A stretch of 64,000 bases of DNA from Chryseobacterium sp. KLBC 52 (GCF_003347605.1 NZ_QDFZ01000003.1:186001-250000), one strand, 5' to 3'; counted from the first letter of the stretch, positions 43,343 through 51,538 are shown. Numbers and translations: made by a program. The notes: generated by a model not told the origin, from the letters alone.

Positions 43343-44179
43343 ATGACTCCAATAATTTCATCATCTGAACTCAACAAAATTTCTGCTGAAAATCTTATCC
43401 TTCTTGATGCAAGAACCGGAAAAGATGTAAAGCAAAATTATCTTGAAAAGCATATTCGCGGAGCAAGATTTATTGATCTGGATAAAGATCTGGCAGAGAT
43501 TGGAGAAAATGCAGCTTTTGGTGGAAGGCATCCTCTTCCTTCCGTAGAAAAGTTTGCTGAAACCCTTTCGGATCTTGGGATATCAGAAGAGGCTCATATT
43601 GTTGTCTATGATGATAAAAATGCTTCCAATGCAGCAGCAAGAGCATGGTGGATGCTGAGATCTTTCGGGTTGGAAAAAGTTCAGGTTCTTGATGGCGGAA
43701 TGCAGGCAGCGGAAAAAGCAGGATTAGAATTTTCTTCCGGGGAAGAGAAATTTGATAAAGCAGCTTTAATTAAAAAAAATCACTGGAGTCTTCCGGTTTC
43801 GAGTCTGGAAGTGGTTGAAAATGAATTAACAAACGATTCTTCTACAGTTGTTGATGTAAGAGATGCTTATCGCTATAAAGGAGAATCTGAGCCTATTGAT
43901 CTGATAGCAGGACATATTCCGGGAGCGATTAATATTCCTTTTTCTGAAAACCTCGATGAAAACGGAAACTTTCTGAGCCCGGAAATCTTAAAAGAAAAAT
44001 ACAGTAAGTTATTACAAAATAAGCCTGAACATCTGATCATTCATTGTGGTTCTGGAGTTACTGCCTGCCATACAATTTTAGCTCTGGACTATGCAGGATT
44101 TCCAATCCCAGCTCTGTATGTAGGTTCATGGAGTGAGTGGAGCAGGAGAGAAGGAAAGGAAATTGCAAAAGATATTTAA
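43343..44179 (+). CDS. thiosulfate/3-mercaptopyruvate sulfurtransferase
   Basis: 278 residues, two rhodanese domains. The C-terminal one has HCGSGVTACHT with active-site Cys235; the CGSGVT loop is typical for 3-mercaptopyruvate sulfurtransferases rather than classic rhodanese (CRKG). VDVRDAYRYKGESEPIDLIA is the second signature. It moves sulfane sulfur to cyanide, thiols or thioredoxin. Confidence 0.92.
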   Translation: MTPIISSSELNKISAENLILLDARTGKDVKQNYLEKHIRGARFIDLDKDLAEIGENAAFGGRHPLPSVEKFAETLSDLGISEEAHIVVYDDKNASNAAARAWWMLRSFGLEKVQVLDGGMQAAEKAGLEFSSGEEKFDKAALIKKNHWSLPVSSLEVVENELTNDSSTVVDVRDAYRYKGESEPIDLIAGHIPGAINIPFSENLDENGNFLSPEILKEKYSKLLQNKPEHLIIHCGSGVTACHTILALDYAGFPIPALYVGSWSEWSRREGKEIAKDI

Positions 44180-44183
44180 AAAT

Positions 44184-44214
44184 AAAAACCCCGAAAATCA
44201 TTCTTCGGGGTTTT
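44184..44214 (+). terminator. terminator between convergent genes
   Basis: AAAACCCCGAA (about 44185-44195) pairs with TTCGGGGTTTT (44204-44214), 5 bases past the sulfurtransferase stop; A and T runs on either side make it work in both directions. Confidence 0.87.
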
Positions 44215-44230
44215 ATATTGTTAAGGGTAA

Positions 44231-44557
44231 TTAAAGCATTCCCAGCTCAAACTTTGCCTCTTCGCTCATCATATCCTTATTCCAGCTTGGCTCGAAAGTA
44301 AGCTCTAAATCTACACTTTTTACGTTCTCTACTTCAGCCACTTTATCCTTTACCTCCTGAGGAAGTGTTTCTGCCACAGGACAGTTGGGAGTAGTAAGGG
44401 TCATTATAATTTTTACGTCAGCATCATCGGAGATCTGGACATCGTAAATCAGCCCCAATTCGTAGATATCTACCGGAATTTCAGGGTCATATACGGTTTT
44501 TAGTACACCAATGATTTCCTCACCAATGTCAGCAATTTGATCGTCTGTAAATTTCAT
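44231..44557 (-). CDS. SufT/MIP18-like Fe-S assembly protein (DUF59)
   Basis: 108 residues. VYDPEIPVDIYELGLIYDV and MTLTTPNCPVAETLP with the conserved Cys are the DUF59 signature of SufT/Paal-like proteins that help mature iron-sulfur proteins. Last gene of a four-gene minus-strand operon; starts 3 bases after the exonuclease stop. Confidence 0.9.
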   Translation of the reverse strand: MKFTDDQIADIGEEIIGVLKTVYDPEIPVDIYELGLIYDVQISDDADVKIIMTLTTPNCPVAETLPQEVKDKVAEVENVKSVDLELTFEPSWNKDMMSEEAKFELGML

Positions 44558-44560
44558 TTT

Positions 44561-45262
44561 TTAATCTAGATTGATATTCCTTTTCAACAAATCTTCCTGA
44601 CGCATGCGCCGGAAAATATTTGCCAAAGTTAAGACATCTTTTTCACAATAGTCAACAATTCTCTGCAAGTCTTTCTCTATGTAGTAAATTGATGAAACCA
44701 TTGAGCCGTCAATATCATCCTTCGGAGTGGGAATACCAAAGACATGAGCCAGTAATTCCAGCGATACAAAACTCTTATAATCCCCAAATTTCCACAGTTC
44801 CATTGTATCTATATGGGGAACTTCCCAAGGTTTTTTTCCAAACATCTGAAACGGAGCGGGAGGCTGCATTCCATTGATAAGGTAGCGTCTGGCAATCCAC
44901 GGAAAATCAAATTCTTTTCCATTGTGCGCGCAGAGAATCACATTGTAAAGTCTTGGGCTGTTGAAGATTTCTCCAAATTCCTGAAGCATTTTCTTTTCAT
45001 CATGTCCGGAAAAGCTTTTTATTTTTAAGGTTTCATTCTTTTCAACCATTCCGATGGTGATGCAGATAATTTTTCCAAATTCGGCCATAATACCGGCTCT
45101 GTCATAAAATTCTTCTGCCGTGACATCGTCTTTTCTCTGAAATTTTGTTTTTTTATCCCACAGATACTGATCGGTTTCGGACAAATCTTCCCATGATCCA
45201 GCTTGCGGAACGGTCTCAATATCAAGGAATAAAACTCTTTCTAAGGGGATGTTCTGTATCAT
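44561..45262 (-). CDS. predicted 3'-5' exonuclease (DEDD superfamily)
   Basis: 233 residues. VLFLDIETVPQ has Asp14 and Glu16; CAHNGKEFDFPWIARR the second Asp, and DYCEKDVLTLANIF the YxxxD end, giving the DEDDy set. It belongs to the PolB-associated exonuclease family common in Bacteroidetes; probably acts on DNA or RNA ends. It sits between the CsaA-like gene (19 bases) and the SufT-like gene (3 bases). Confidence 0.85.
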   Translation of the reverse strand: MIQNIPLERVLFLDIETVPQAGSWEDLSETDQYLWDKKTKFQRKDDVTAEEFYDRAGIMAEFGKIICITIGMVEKNETLKIKSFSGHDEKKMLQEFGEIFNSPRLYNVILCAHNGKEFDFPWIARRYLINGMQPPAPFQMFGKKPWEVPHIDTMELWKFGDYKSFVSLELLAHVFGIPTPKDDIDGSMVSSIYYIEKDLQRIVDYCEKDVLTLANIFRRMRQEDLLKRNINLD

Positions 45263-45281
45263 ATGTGTTTTTGTTGGGTGT

Positions 45282-45629
45282 TTATCCTACCTGCATTCCA
45301 TTTTTTGTAGGCAATGAAGGCGCTAAAAGAGTAACATCTTTTTTGTCCTCACCATATAATCCTAATACGAGACATTCACTGAAGAAATTGGCAATCTGCT
45401 TTTTAGGGAAATTGACAACCGCTAAAATCTGTTTTCCTACAAGTTCTTCTTTTTCATAAAGAGAAGTAATTTGTGCGGATGATTTTCTGATTCCCAGGTC
45501 TCCGAAATCTATTTCCAGCTGGTAAGATGGATTTCTAGCTTTTTCAAAATCATTCACAGAGATGATGGTTCCACACCTGATGTCTATTTTTTCAAAATCT
45601 GCCCAGGTAATATCTGGTTTTACTGTCAT
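45282..45629 (-). CDS. csaA: tRNA-binding domain protein (CsaA-like)
   Basis: 115 residues. DFEKIDIRCGTIISVNDFEKARNPSYQLEIDFGDLG is the OB-fold of the CsaA/Trbp111 tRNA-binding domain, and VVNFPKKQIANFFSECLVLG the second half. CsaA is proposed to act as a secretion-linked chaperone; free domains also bind tRNA. Overlaps the preceding gene by 4 bases. Confidence 0.9.
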   Translation of the reverse strand: MTVKPDITWADFEKIDIRCGTIISVNDFEKARNPSYQLEIDFGDLGIRKSSAQITSLYEKEELVGKQILAVVNFPKKQIANFFSECLVLGLYGEDKKDVTLLAPSLPTKNGMQVG

Positions 45630-46135
45630 GGTAATTCGTTGATTAAATGTTCTACTTCTGTTTTCTGTTCTGCATATTTTTGTTGTAATAATGATCCTTC
45701 ACCCATTCTTTTATAATATTCCAGGGCCTTTCCACCGAAGAATTTTTTATGAAAATCTGAAACTTCAGGAATCTGCGGAAAAACTTTGTGAAAAAGCATC
45801 TCATAATACGCCTGAAATTCCCTTTCATTTTTGTCTTCAATAACCTGTCCGGGAGCTTTCTGTCTTACATGAAGCATTTCGTGGGCAACCATATTCAGAA
45901 CAAGGTTCAGGTCAAAATCAAATAAATTTCTTGGGATCATGACCGTTTGTGGCCCTCCCAGATCACCTTCTGCAGTGAGAAGCATTGAGGTAGGAGATAA
46001 TTCCTGCCTAAATCCGAATCCTGCAAAGTTTTCATGTTCCAGATTAAAAGAATGGATCAGGTATTTAGCAGCATCCAAAATCTGATCATGTTCTTTATAA
46101 ACTTCAAGGTGTAAATTGATCTGTTCGAAATTCAT
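45626..46135 (-). CDS. HExxH metal-binding hypothetical protein
   Basis: 169 residues with no signal peptide. MVAHEMLHVRQK holds His85, Glu86 and His89, a HExxH zinc motif; Glu104 or Glu106 in NEREFQAYYE could be the third ligand, as in gluzincins. The protein may be a minimal cytoplasmic metallopeptidase, but no named family was recognised. First gene of the operon; a TACATTTG (minus strand, 46160-46153) is a candidate -7 element. Confidence 0.72.
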   Translation of the reverse strand: MNFEQINLHLEVYKEHDQILDAAKYLIHSFNLEHENFAGFGFRQELSPTSMLLTAEGDLGGPQTVMIPRNLFDFDLNLVLNMVAHEMLHVRQKAPGQVIEDKNEREFQAYYEMLFHKVFPQIPEVSDFHKKFFGGKALEYYKRMGEGSLLQQKYAEQKTEVEHLINELP

Positions 46136-46211
46136 CTGAAATATGTTTTAAACAAATGTATTAAAATATTGAGAATACTGACTCAATTGGTCTGTTATTT
46201 TAGTTTACATA

Positions 46212-46237
46212 AAAAAGCCCACCCCGAAAGGCAGGCT
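46212..46237 (-). terminator. terminator of the trypsin-like protease gene
   Basis: On the minus strand AGCCTGCC pairs with GGGTGGGCT through two G-U pairs around TTTCG, followed by six T, 25 bases past the protease stop codon. It may also serve the convergent side. Confidence 0.8.
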
Positions 46238-46261
46238 CTTGATTGAAGCTAAAAAAATAAA

Positions 46262-47272
46262 TTAAGGATGTTCATTTCTTGCTCTGATGACCAGATTGAC
46301 TAAATCTGAGCCGCCACTTGCAAAATTATCGCTTGGATTATGCGCGCTTTGAGTAGCCACAGCATACGGAGAACCGTCCCAATATCCCCAAAAAGGACCT
46401 CCGCTTTGTCCAGGCCATATATCTGCTTTATGGCTCATGCTTTCGTTGTCATCGGCACTCCAGAAATCTCCATCCAATGCAATACCTGTTTGGTACGTAG
46501 GTCTTTGCGTTCCTGTAAGGTCTCCCGGATATCCTGCGTGAGTCCAGTAAGCTCCTCCATCCCATGAATCTGAGTAGGATTTTGAGCCTAGCCAACCTGT
46601 GCTGTTTCCGATAGGTCTGTCTAATACAATCACTACATAATCATATTGGATTTCTGTAGAATCGATGGTAGGGCCAGCTACTTTATACTTGTAATACGTT
46701 AAGGTACCCCAAGCCGTTCCGTAAGGAGCGCTTCCGTTGTAATACATTGGGGTGAATTTCAGCCACCCTGTTGTATTATTAGGCTGCCAGTCTACGATAT
46801 GAGAACAGGTAAGAAGGTGTCTTGGTCCGATCATCACACCGCTTCCTGAACCTAAAGAACTTTCCACTCTTCCCACACATCTCCATGGATAGGCTGTAGA
46901 ATTGTATACTTTTCTCTGATCGGCTCCAAAAATAGTTCTTGCATTTTCAGGAGTCAGGAAAGAATCTCTGTCAATGAATTTAGGTTTACGGTCTTTTTTA
47001 GGTTCCAGTTTTGGGTTGTATTCAAAATCAGCATGGGTAGGGTAGAAATGGTCGGTTTCCAGAGATCTGTTTTCTGCTGTTTTTTCATCCATAGGCATTC
47101 CTATTGTTTTCATCCCTTTAGGAAAAGTCCTTCCGTTGATGGTTTCCATAGCCGGAGCCTGGCTGAATAATTTTTCGATGGCTGACGGTTTTTCAGTTGA
47201 TTTTGCTTTAACAGTTCTAAGTCTTAGAACTTCTTCAGCGGTCATTGGATTGTTGTTTTCGGTTTTTGACAT
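46262..47272 (-). CDS. cytoplasmic-looking trypsin-like serine protease
   Basis: 336 residues. The protease domain starts around residue 127 (AYPWRCVGRVESSLGSGSGV). The triad is His158 in LLTCSHIVDW, Asp211 in YDYVVIVLD and Ser290 in WPGQSGGPFWG, in the order of trypsin/V8-type peptidases. The first 125 residues are highly charged with many Lys and Arg and contain no signal peptide, which is unusual for this fold and suggests a pro-region or intracellular role. It follows the caspase gene by 73 bases and shares its upstream element. A role in signalling, toxin activation or defence is inference. Confidence 0.85.
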   Translation of the reverse strand: MSKTENNNPMTAEEVLRLRTVKAKSTEKPSAIEKLFSQAPAMETINGRTFPKGMKTIGMPMDEKTAENRSLETDHFYPTHADFEYNPKLEPKKDRKPKFIDRDSFLTPENARTIFGADQRKVYNSTAYPWRCVGRVESSLGSGSGVMIGPRHLLTCSHIVDWQPNNTTGWLKFTPMYYNGSAPYGTAWGTLTYYKYKVAGPTIDSTEIQYDYVVIVLDRPIGNSTGWLGSKSYSDSWDGGAYWTHAGYPGDLTGTQRPTYQTGIALDGDFWSADDNESMSHKADIWPGQSGGPFWGYWDGSPYAVATQSAHNPSDNFASGGSDLVNLVIRARNEHP

Positions 47273-47292
47273 GATTATTATTTTTAATCTGG

Positions 47293-47330
47293 TATATTCC
47301 TACTCTTTTGATGGCTTTTCGGATTCCGCC
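47293..47330 (-). promoter_or_regulatory. shared upstream element, copy before the serine protease
   Basis: On the coding strand the order is GGC, 5 bases, CCGAAAAGCC, 6 bases, AGAGTA, then GGAATA. The same bases with nearly the same spacing lie at 48208-48244 before the caspase gene. The near end is 22 bases from the protease start codon. The two copies agree at about 25 conserved positions in fixed order while the adjoining bases differ. Confidence 0.65.
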
Positions 47331-47345
47331 GTAATGGTTGTATGA

Positions 47346-48191
47346 TTAAGTGAATATTTTTTGTGAAAATTCTGCTGTGATGCTTTCTGTTTGGTTGATC
47401 TGAGCAGCTCCCATAGCGGCTAAGGCGATAGCAACCTGTTTGTCAAGTGTTTTTCTGACGATATTTCCATTGGTTGCACGCAATATTTTACAGAAATGAT
47501 AGGTGAAATACCCTCGAATTTGTCCGCTGATATTTCCTTCCATTGATACCTGATTATCTTTCGCCGCCGCCCATAACGTATGATTCATTCCGGCAACAGG
47601 TACAAGTGCTTTAGTAAGAACTGTTGATTTCTTTGAACTTTTAGAAGTTTCCATTTCACTGGCATATGTCAGATAAAATTCATCCTCAAGCATTGGAGGA
47701 ATATAACGGGCTGTTTCGTTGAGAAAATCTGCTTCCAGTCCCAGATCCATTTTTCTGGTTCCTGTTCCGGAGTAACAGCAGTCGAAGATAACTTCCATAT
47801 TCACTCCGGCTTTCAGTTTGCTGAGAACGGTTTTAAAATCATCATCACGAATCACTCCGTTATTGGCATAATCGTGCGGACAAATCGCTTCGTCAAGACC
47901 ATCCAGTTCCAGATCTGATCCGATATTGGCCACTCTGGTTCCGTGTCCTGAATAATAAAAAACAAGAGAATCTCCTTTCACGCTTGTGCTGATCATGGAT
48001 TTCAGATAGTTCAATATATTCGCTCTTGTAGCATTCTGATTGGTCAGGATTTTAATCTTTGCGGGACTAAAACCACAGATCACCAATGTATTGGCCATGT
48101 CTCTGGCGTCATTTACACAGCCGTTAAGATCCGGACCTCCGTATCCGATGGGTGCATAATCATTAATACCTACGATAAGTGCTTTTTTCAT
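47346..48191 (-). CDS. metacaspase-like cysteine protease (caspase family)
   Basis: 281 residues without signal peptide. KKALIVGINDYAPIG and CVNDARDMANTL open a caspase p20 domain; His83 lies in YYSGHGT and Cys139 in FDCCYSGTG, forming the catalytic dyad. The acidic LDGLDEAICPHD loop matches metacaspases and orthocaspases, which cut after Arg or Lys. HTLWAAAKDNQVSMEG and GQIRGYFTYHF (about 205-235) resemble the p10 part. Such proteases often execute programmed death or activate partners. It is adjacent to a serine protease and a two-component operon. Confidence 0.9.
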   Translation of the reverse strand: MKKALIVGINDYAPIGYGGPDLNGCVNDARDMANTLVICGFSPAKIKILTNQNATRANILNYLKSMISTSVKGDSLVFYYSGHGTRVANIGSDLELDGLDEAICPHDYANNGVIRDDDFKTVLSKLKAGVNMEVIFDCCYSGTGTRKMDLGLEADFLNETARYIPPMLEDEFYLTYASEMETSKSSKKSTVLTKALVPVAGMNHTLWAAAKDNQVSMEGNISGQIRGYFTYHFCKILRATNGNIVRKTLDKQVAIALAAMGAAQINQTESITAEFSQKIFT

Positions 48192-48207
48192 TGTATTAGT
48201 TTTAAAA

Positions 48208-48244
48208 ATATTCCCTACTCTGTTTCGGCTTTTCGGGGGCTGCC
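48208..48244 (-). promoter_or_regulatory. shared upstream element, copy before the caspase gene
   Basis: Coding strand order: GGC, 5 bases, CCGAAAAGCC, 5 bases, AGAGTA, GGGAATA. The start codon follows 16-18 bases later. The CCG-AAAAG-CCG part reads as a direct repeat of CCG on the coding strand. It matches the element at 47293-47330. Confidence 0.65.
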
Positions 48245-48316
48245 TTTCTGTGTTTTTTTCTATGACAAAATTCCGTCATTCCGAAGGACAAAAACAGAGG
48301 AGAAAACCGTATTTTG

Positions 48317-48338
48317 AAAAAGGAAAAACACCTTTTTG
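48317..48338 (-). promoter_or_regulatory. motif shared with the kinase operon promoter region
   Basis: The + strand reads AAAAAGGAAAAACACCTTTT. Nearly the same core (GGGAAAACACTGTTTTT) lies at 51143-51159 upstream of the lipoprotein and kinase operon. Both have GTGTTTT on the minus strand flanked by A/T runs. It might be the target of the LuxR-type regulator, which is a guess from position. Confidence 0.45.
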
Positions 48339-48368
48339 TTTGTATATGAATGAGTTATGAAATAAAAA

Positions 48369-48395
48369 ATCCGGCAGCTTGAAAAGCTGCCGGAT
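48369..48395 (-). terminator. terminator of the two-component operon
   Basis: ATCCGGCAGCTT at 48369-48380 pairs perfectly with AAGCTGCCGGAT at 48384-48395 with a GAA loop; on the minus strand TTTTTTATTT follows. It lies 60 bases past the regulator stop codon and separates the kinase operon from the caspase gene. Confidence 0.92.
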
Positions 48396-48454
48396 ACATA
48401 AAAAGAATGTAAAGATGTTTATTTTTTCAGGTAATAATAAGGTTAAAAATTAAA

Positions 48455-49099
48455 TTAGCACAGATCATGTTTCAAGGCAAAAAGCACCAGACCCGCTCTG
48501 TTTTTTATATCCAGTTTCACAAAAACCGAATCTCTGTAGCCATCAATGGTTTTAGGACTCAGGCACATTTTATCCGCTATTTCTTTGTATGTGAGTTCGC
48601 TGCAGGCCCATTTGATAAACTCTTTCTCTCTTTCTTTCAGCTCTGAAAGCAAAGAAGCATTTTTGGCTTCTTCTGTTTTTACTTTTAATAGCTTTTGAGC
48701 CACAAAATCAGTATAAAAGCTGCCTTTCTCAAATACAGTTTCAATGGCCTGGAAAAGAATGGAAGGCTGCATGTCTTTCAGCAGATAGCCTTTTGCGCCC
48801 GCTTTTAACATTTTAATTAATATTCTTTCATCATCATCCATGGTAAGGGCAATGACTTTAATATCGGGATAATGCTCTGTAAGCCATTCTGTAGTTTCTA
48901 TACCATTTTTATAAGGCATATTAACATCCATCAGGACTACAGCGGGTAATTCTGAAGCTTTCTCCACTCCTGCAATAAATTCTTCTCCATTGGGATGATT
49001 CATAATGACCCGATATTGAGTGTTTTCTGTGATCATATTCTCCAGTGCTTTGGAGATTAAGGTATGATCATCTACGATCGCTATGGGAATAGTTTTCAT
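48455..49099 (-). CDS. NarL/FixJ-type response regulator
   Basis: 214 residues. The receiver has Asp58 in VVLMDVNMPYKNG; the LuxR-type helix-turn-helix at 148-212 has ELTYKEIADKMCLSPKTIDGYR. It is the last of four minus-strand genes and overlaps the kinase by 4 bases. Regulators of this type bind short palindromes; the motifs upstream of the kinase operon and the caspase gene are candidates. Confidence 0.93.
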   Translation of the reverse strand: MKTIPIAIVDDHTLISKALENMITENTQYRVIMNHPNGEEFIAGVEKASELPAVVLMDVNMPYKNGIETTEWLTEHYPDIKVIALTMDDDERILIKMLKAGAKGYLLKDMQPSILFQAIETVFEKGSFYTDFVAQKLLKVKTEEAKNASLLSELKEREKEFIKWACSELTYKEIADKMCLSPKTIDGYRDSVFVKLDIKNRAGLVLFALKHDLC

Positions 49100-49866
49100 A
49101 ATAAATTTTTATGATAGGTTATCAATGTTTGTGTTCCTTTATTAAGTTCTGAATGTATAGACAGTTCAGCGTGAATCAGTTTGGCTCTCAGTTCCATATT
49201 TTTTAATCCTGAACCATTCTGAATAATGCTTGTATCAAAGCCTCTGCCGTTGTCGGAAATGCTGATGTGTAATCTTTCACAGTCATCCTCCATTTGTATG
49301 GAAACATTTTTGGCTTTGGAGTGTTTCAGAATATTATTGATACTTTCCTGAATAATCCTGAAGAGGATCAGGCCATGTTTGGGAGAAATATCAATATCCT
49401 GTTTTTGAGTGATGAATTCTATTTTCAATAATTTTAGTTTTTTAATCCTTTTCACTTCTCTTTCAATGGATTCTGCCAGTCCGAAATGAATGATCTGTTC
49501 CGTGATTAATGTTTTAGAAAGATTTCTGATATCCTGTATACACTCGCCCAATAATTCATTAAGCTCAATCAGGTCTTCTTTTTCTGTATTTTTGAGTTTG
49601 GTAATCAGTTGGTTTTGACGTAAGCGGACTACAGAGAGTTTTTGTCCCAGATCATCATGCAGTTCCTGCCCGATATAATTAAGAGTCTGTTCTTTCATTT
49701 CTACCTGAGAAGTCGCCAGTTCCTTTTCAAACCGGAGATCTTTTTCTTTTTGCTCGATCAACAGACTTGTTTTTTTCCTGATAAAGACCACATAAATAAA
49801 GATCATTGTCAAAACAACGATGAATAAAGTAATCGTAAAGATGATGACCAGATTATTCTCTTCCAT
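49096..49866 (-). CDS. NarL-type sensor histidine kinase
   Basis: 256 residues. One membrane helix at 7-28 with a short outside part, then HisKA_3 with His70 in GQELHDDLGQKLS and an HATPase with LFRIIQESINNILKHSKAKN and ISDNGRGFD. There is almost no extracellular sensor, so the signal may come through the preceding 7-TM protein. Overlaps the regulator gene. Confidence 0.92.
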   Translation of the reverse strand: MEENNLVIIFTITLFIVVLTMIFIYVVFIRKKTSLLIEQKEKDLRFEKELATSQVEMKEQTLNYIGQELHDDLGQKLSVVRLRQNQLITKLKNTEKEDLIELNELLGECIQDIRNLSKTLITEQIIHFGLAESIEREVKRIKKLKLLKIEFITQKQDIDISPKHGLILFRIIQESINNILKHSKAKNVSIQMEDDCERLHISISDNGRGFDTSIIQNGSGLKNMELRAKLIHAELSIHSELNKGTQTLITYHKNLL

Positions 49867-49879
49867 ATCTGAAAAGCAT

Positions 49880-50524
49880 TTATCTTATTCTTTCCTGTTT
49901 GTTCCAGAGTAAACCTAATATAAGTATCCCGTTACTGATCAGATTCAGCATAAATAAAATAAAGAAATAAATAGACTCTGAAACAGTAGTTCTGAAAAAA
50001 AGTATCGGAATACTTCCGATAAAAAATATCATTAGAGATACTGATATCCAGAAGGGTAAATAGTTTTTAATTTCTAATATTTTGTCAGAATTAAAGGTTT
50101 GATACAGGAACAAAATAATTGAAAACAGCAACAGAAGAATATCTACATAGAGCATATTAAAAGAAAAATGATGAAGCAGATCATCTTCCGTGTAAAACAT
50201 CACAACAATATTGAGGACAAAAAGAACCAGGATGATGGTCTGTATCTTTTTGAGCAGCGGAACATACAATAATTGGTAATAATAGAATAAGTATAGAAAG
50301 AATACGATCATTAAAAAACCAATTACATAAAAAATGTCCGTAGGCAGATTGGTCAGCTTGAAATAGAAATAACAGGAAATATCAATCAGGGAAAACAACA
50401 GATATCCAATGATAAAAAATAAATTTTCCTTTCCGGTCTTTCTATATTTTATGATCATTAAAATCATCACTATAATGGATATGATCATCGATATCTGTTT
50501 CCCTGTTTCAATGTTCCAGTTCAT
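49880..50524 (-). CDS. seven-TM hypothetical membrane protein
   Basis: 214 residues. Hydrophobic segments at about 11-25, 36-54, 62-81, 92-110, 122-143, 154-178 and 186-206 make seven helices with short loops. No family was recognised. The position, 13 bases before the kinase and 13 after the lipoprotein, suggests that it works as an input or membrane partner of the kinase. Confidence 0.8.
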   Translation of the reverse strand: MNWNIETGKQISMIISIIVMILMIIKYRKTGKENLFFIIGYLLFSLIDISCYFYFKLTNLPTDIFYVIGFLMIVFFLYLFYYYQLLYVPLLKKIQTIILVLFVLNIVVMFYTEDDLLHHFSFNMLYVDILLLLFSIILFLYQTFNSDKILEIKNYLPFWISVSLMIFFIGSIPILFFRTTVSESIYFFILFMLNLISNGILILGLLWNKQERIR

Positions 50525-50537
50525 ATTTTTGTGTTTT

Positions 50538-51083
50538 TTAAGGCATTGTTTCAGATAACGTTTTTGGGGGTGGTGCCAGATTGGTCATATTCATAGATTC
50601 TATTGAAGTAACGTCTGTGTTTTCTTCGGTGGCGGCTGACCTGGCCATAGCCTTGTCCTTTTCTCTTTTTTGAGCGGTAGGAACGAGAAATATGGTTTGG
50701 TAACCTGCATATTCAGGTTTTGCCATTCTGTTTTTAGGATGATTCATTGGATATTTTCCCATGTAAATCCTGATTCCCGGATTTTTTAATTTTTGTTTTC
50801 TGGCATTTTCTTTTACATATTTAATATAGCCTTCCATATCTTCAAGCGAAAACCAGTACCATCGGGAATCGGGTTCACCGTTTCTGTACTTCATGAGAAT
50901 TTCATGATTGGTTCTGGTGTATTCATCAAAAAGAACCCGGCCTTCACGATAACTGATCAGTTTCTTTTTATAACTGTTGCTAACGGGTTCTTTAGGAGGT
51001 TCGAAGCAGCTGATCAGACAAAAAGTCAAAATAAATGCTGCACAAAGCAGAGGTAAAATCTTAGTAAAAAAGGAAGTTTTCAT
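50538..51083 (-). CDS. hypothetical lipoprotein of the kinase operon
   Basis: 181 residues with lipobox CLISC at about 22-26. The central part (WYWFSLEDMEGYIKYVKENA, GIRIYMGKY) is mixed and contains many aromatic residues; the C-terminal 45 residues are low-complexity with Glu, Thr and Met. It is the first gene of the four-gene operon. The role, perhaps a signal-binding or outer-membrane sensor, is inferred from position only. Confidence 0.78.
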   Translation of the reverse strand: MKTSFFTKILPLLCAAFILTFCLISCFEPPKEPVSNSYKKKLISYREGRVLFDEYTRTNHEILMKYRNGEPDSRWYWFSLEDMEGYIKYVKENARKQKLKNPGIRIYMGKYPMNHPKNRMAKPEYAGYQTIFLVPTAQKREKDKAMARSAATEENTDVTSIESMNMTNLAPPPKTLSETMP

Positions 51084-51108
51084 TTTTATGGTTTTTAATT
51101 TTATGGAA

Positions 51109-51162
51109 CAAAATTAGCGAACGGCACAACTATAAAAAAGAGGGAAAACACTGTTTTTATCC
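51109..51162 (-). promoter_or_regulatory. promoter region of the lipoprotein and kinase operon
   Basis: On the minus strand TAATTTTG (51116-51109) fits the -7 consensus, 26 bases from the start codon at 51083. The further upstream AAAAACAGTGTTTTCCC (51159-51143) resembles the motif at 48317-48338 before the caspase gene. Confidence 0.5.
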
Positions 51163-51430
51163 TTTACTAAATTTACGACTTTTTGATATTCAGATGAATA
51201 GAATATGATAGTTTGTTTTTGTTTTCAAAATAATATTCCAATTGTTTCCTTCAAAATAGAAAGATCTGTGTCTATGTTGATGGGCAGAATATTCCGAAAT
51301 TGAATCAGAAATAAAACTCAAAACAGAAGTACGAAAATCATAATTTCAGGCTGTACTGGAAAACTATGATGAGGGATTAATAGCTTTGACAAAATAATCT
51401 GCAATGAACATTTTAAAAAGTACAATAAAA

Positions 51431-51462
51431 AACAGGACCGGAAATCTATTCCCGGTCCTGTT
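51431..51462 (-). terminator. terminator of the universal stress gene
   Basis: AACAGGACCGG (51431-51441) pairs with CCGGTCCTGTT (51452-51462); on the minus strand a TTTTTTATT run follows. It is 77 bases downstream of the stop codon at 51539. Confidence 0.87.
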
Positions 51463-51538
51463 AAACAAGATTAAGTGTAAAATTTAGCCTTTAAAGGCAA
51501 AAAGGATAATTCAAATGCGAACAGATTTTTATTGATTC

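Larger units (their letters stand above)
51084..51538. other. gene-free gap upstream of the kinase operon
   Basis: 455 bases without a convincing reading frame on either strand. Near 51109-51162 is the promoter region described separately, and at 51431-51462 a terminator. The middle (51180-51420) is A+T-rich with no clear repeat or gene. Confidence 0.6.

Noticed and set aside
51163..51420. Possible small gene in the 455-base gap
   Set aside because: No frame has a start, a plausible length and protein-like composition; the A+T-rich sequence looks non-coding.
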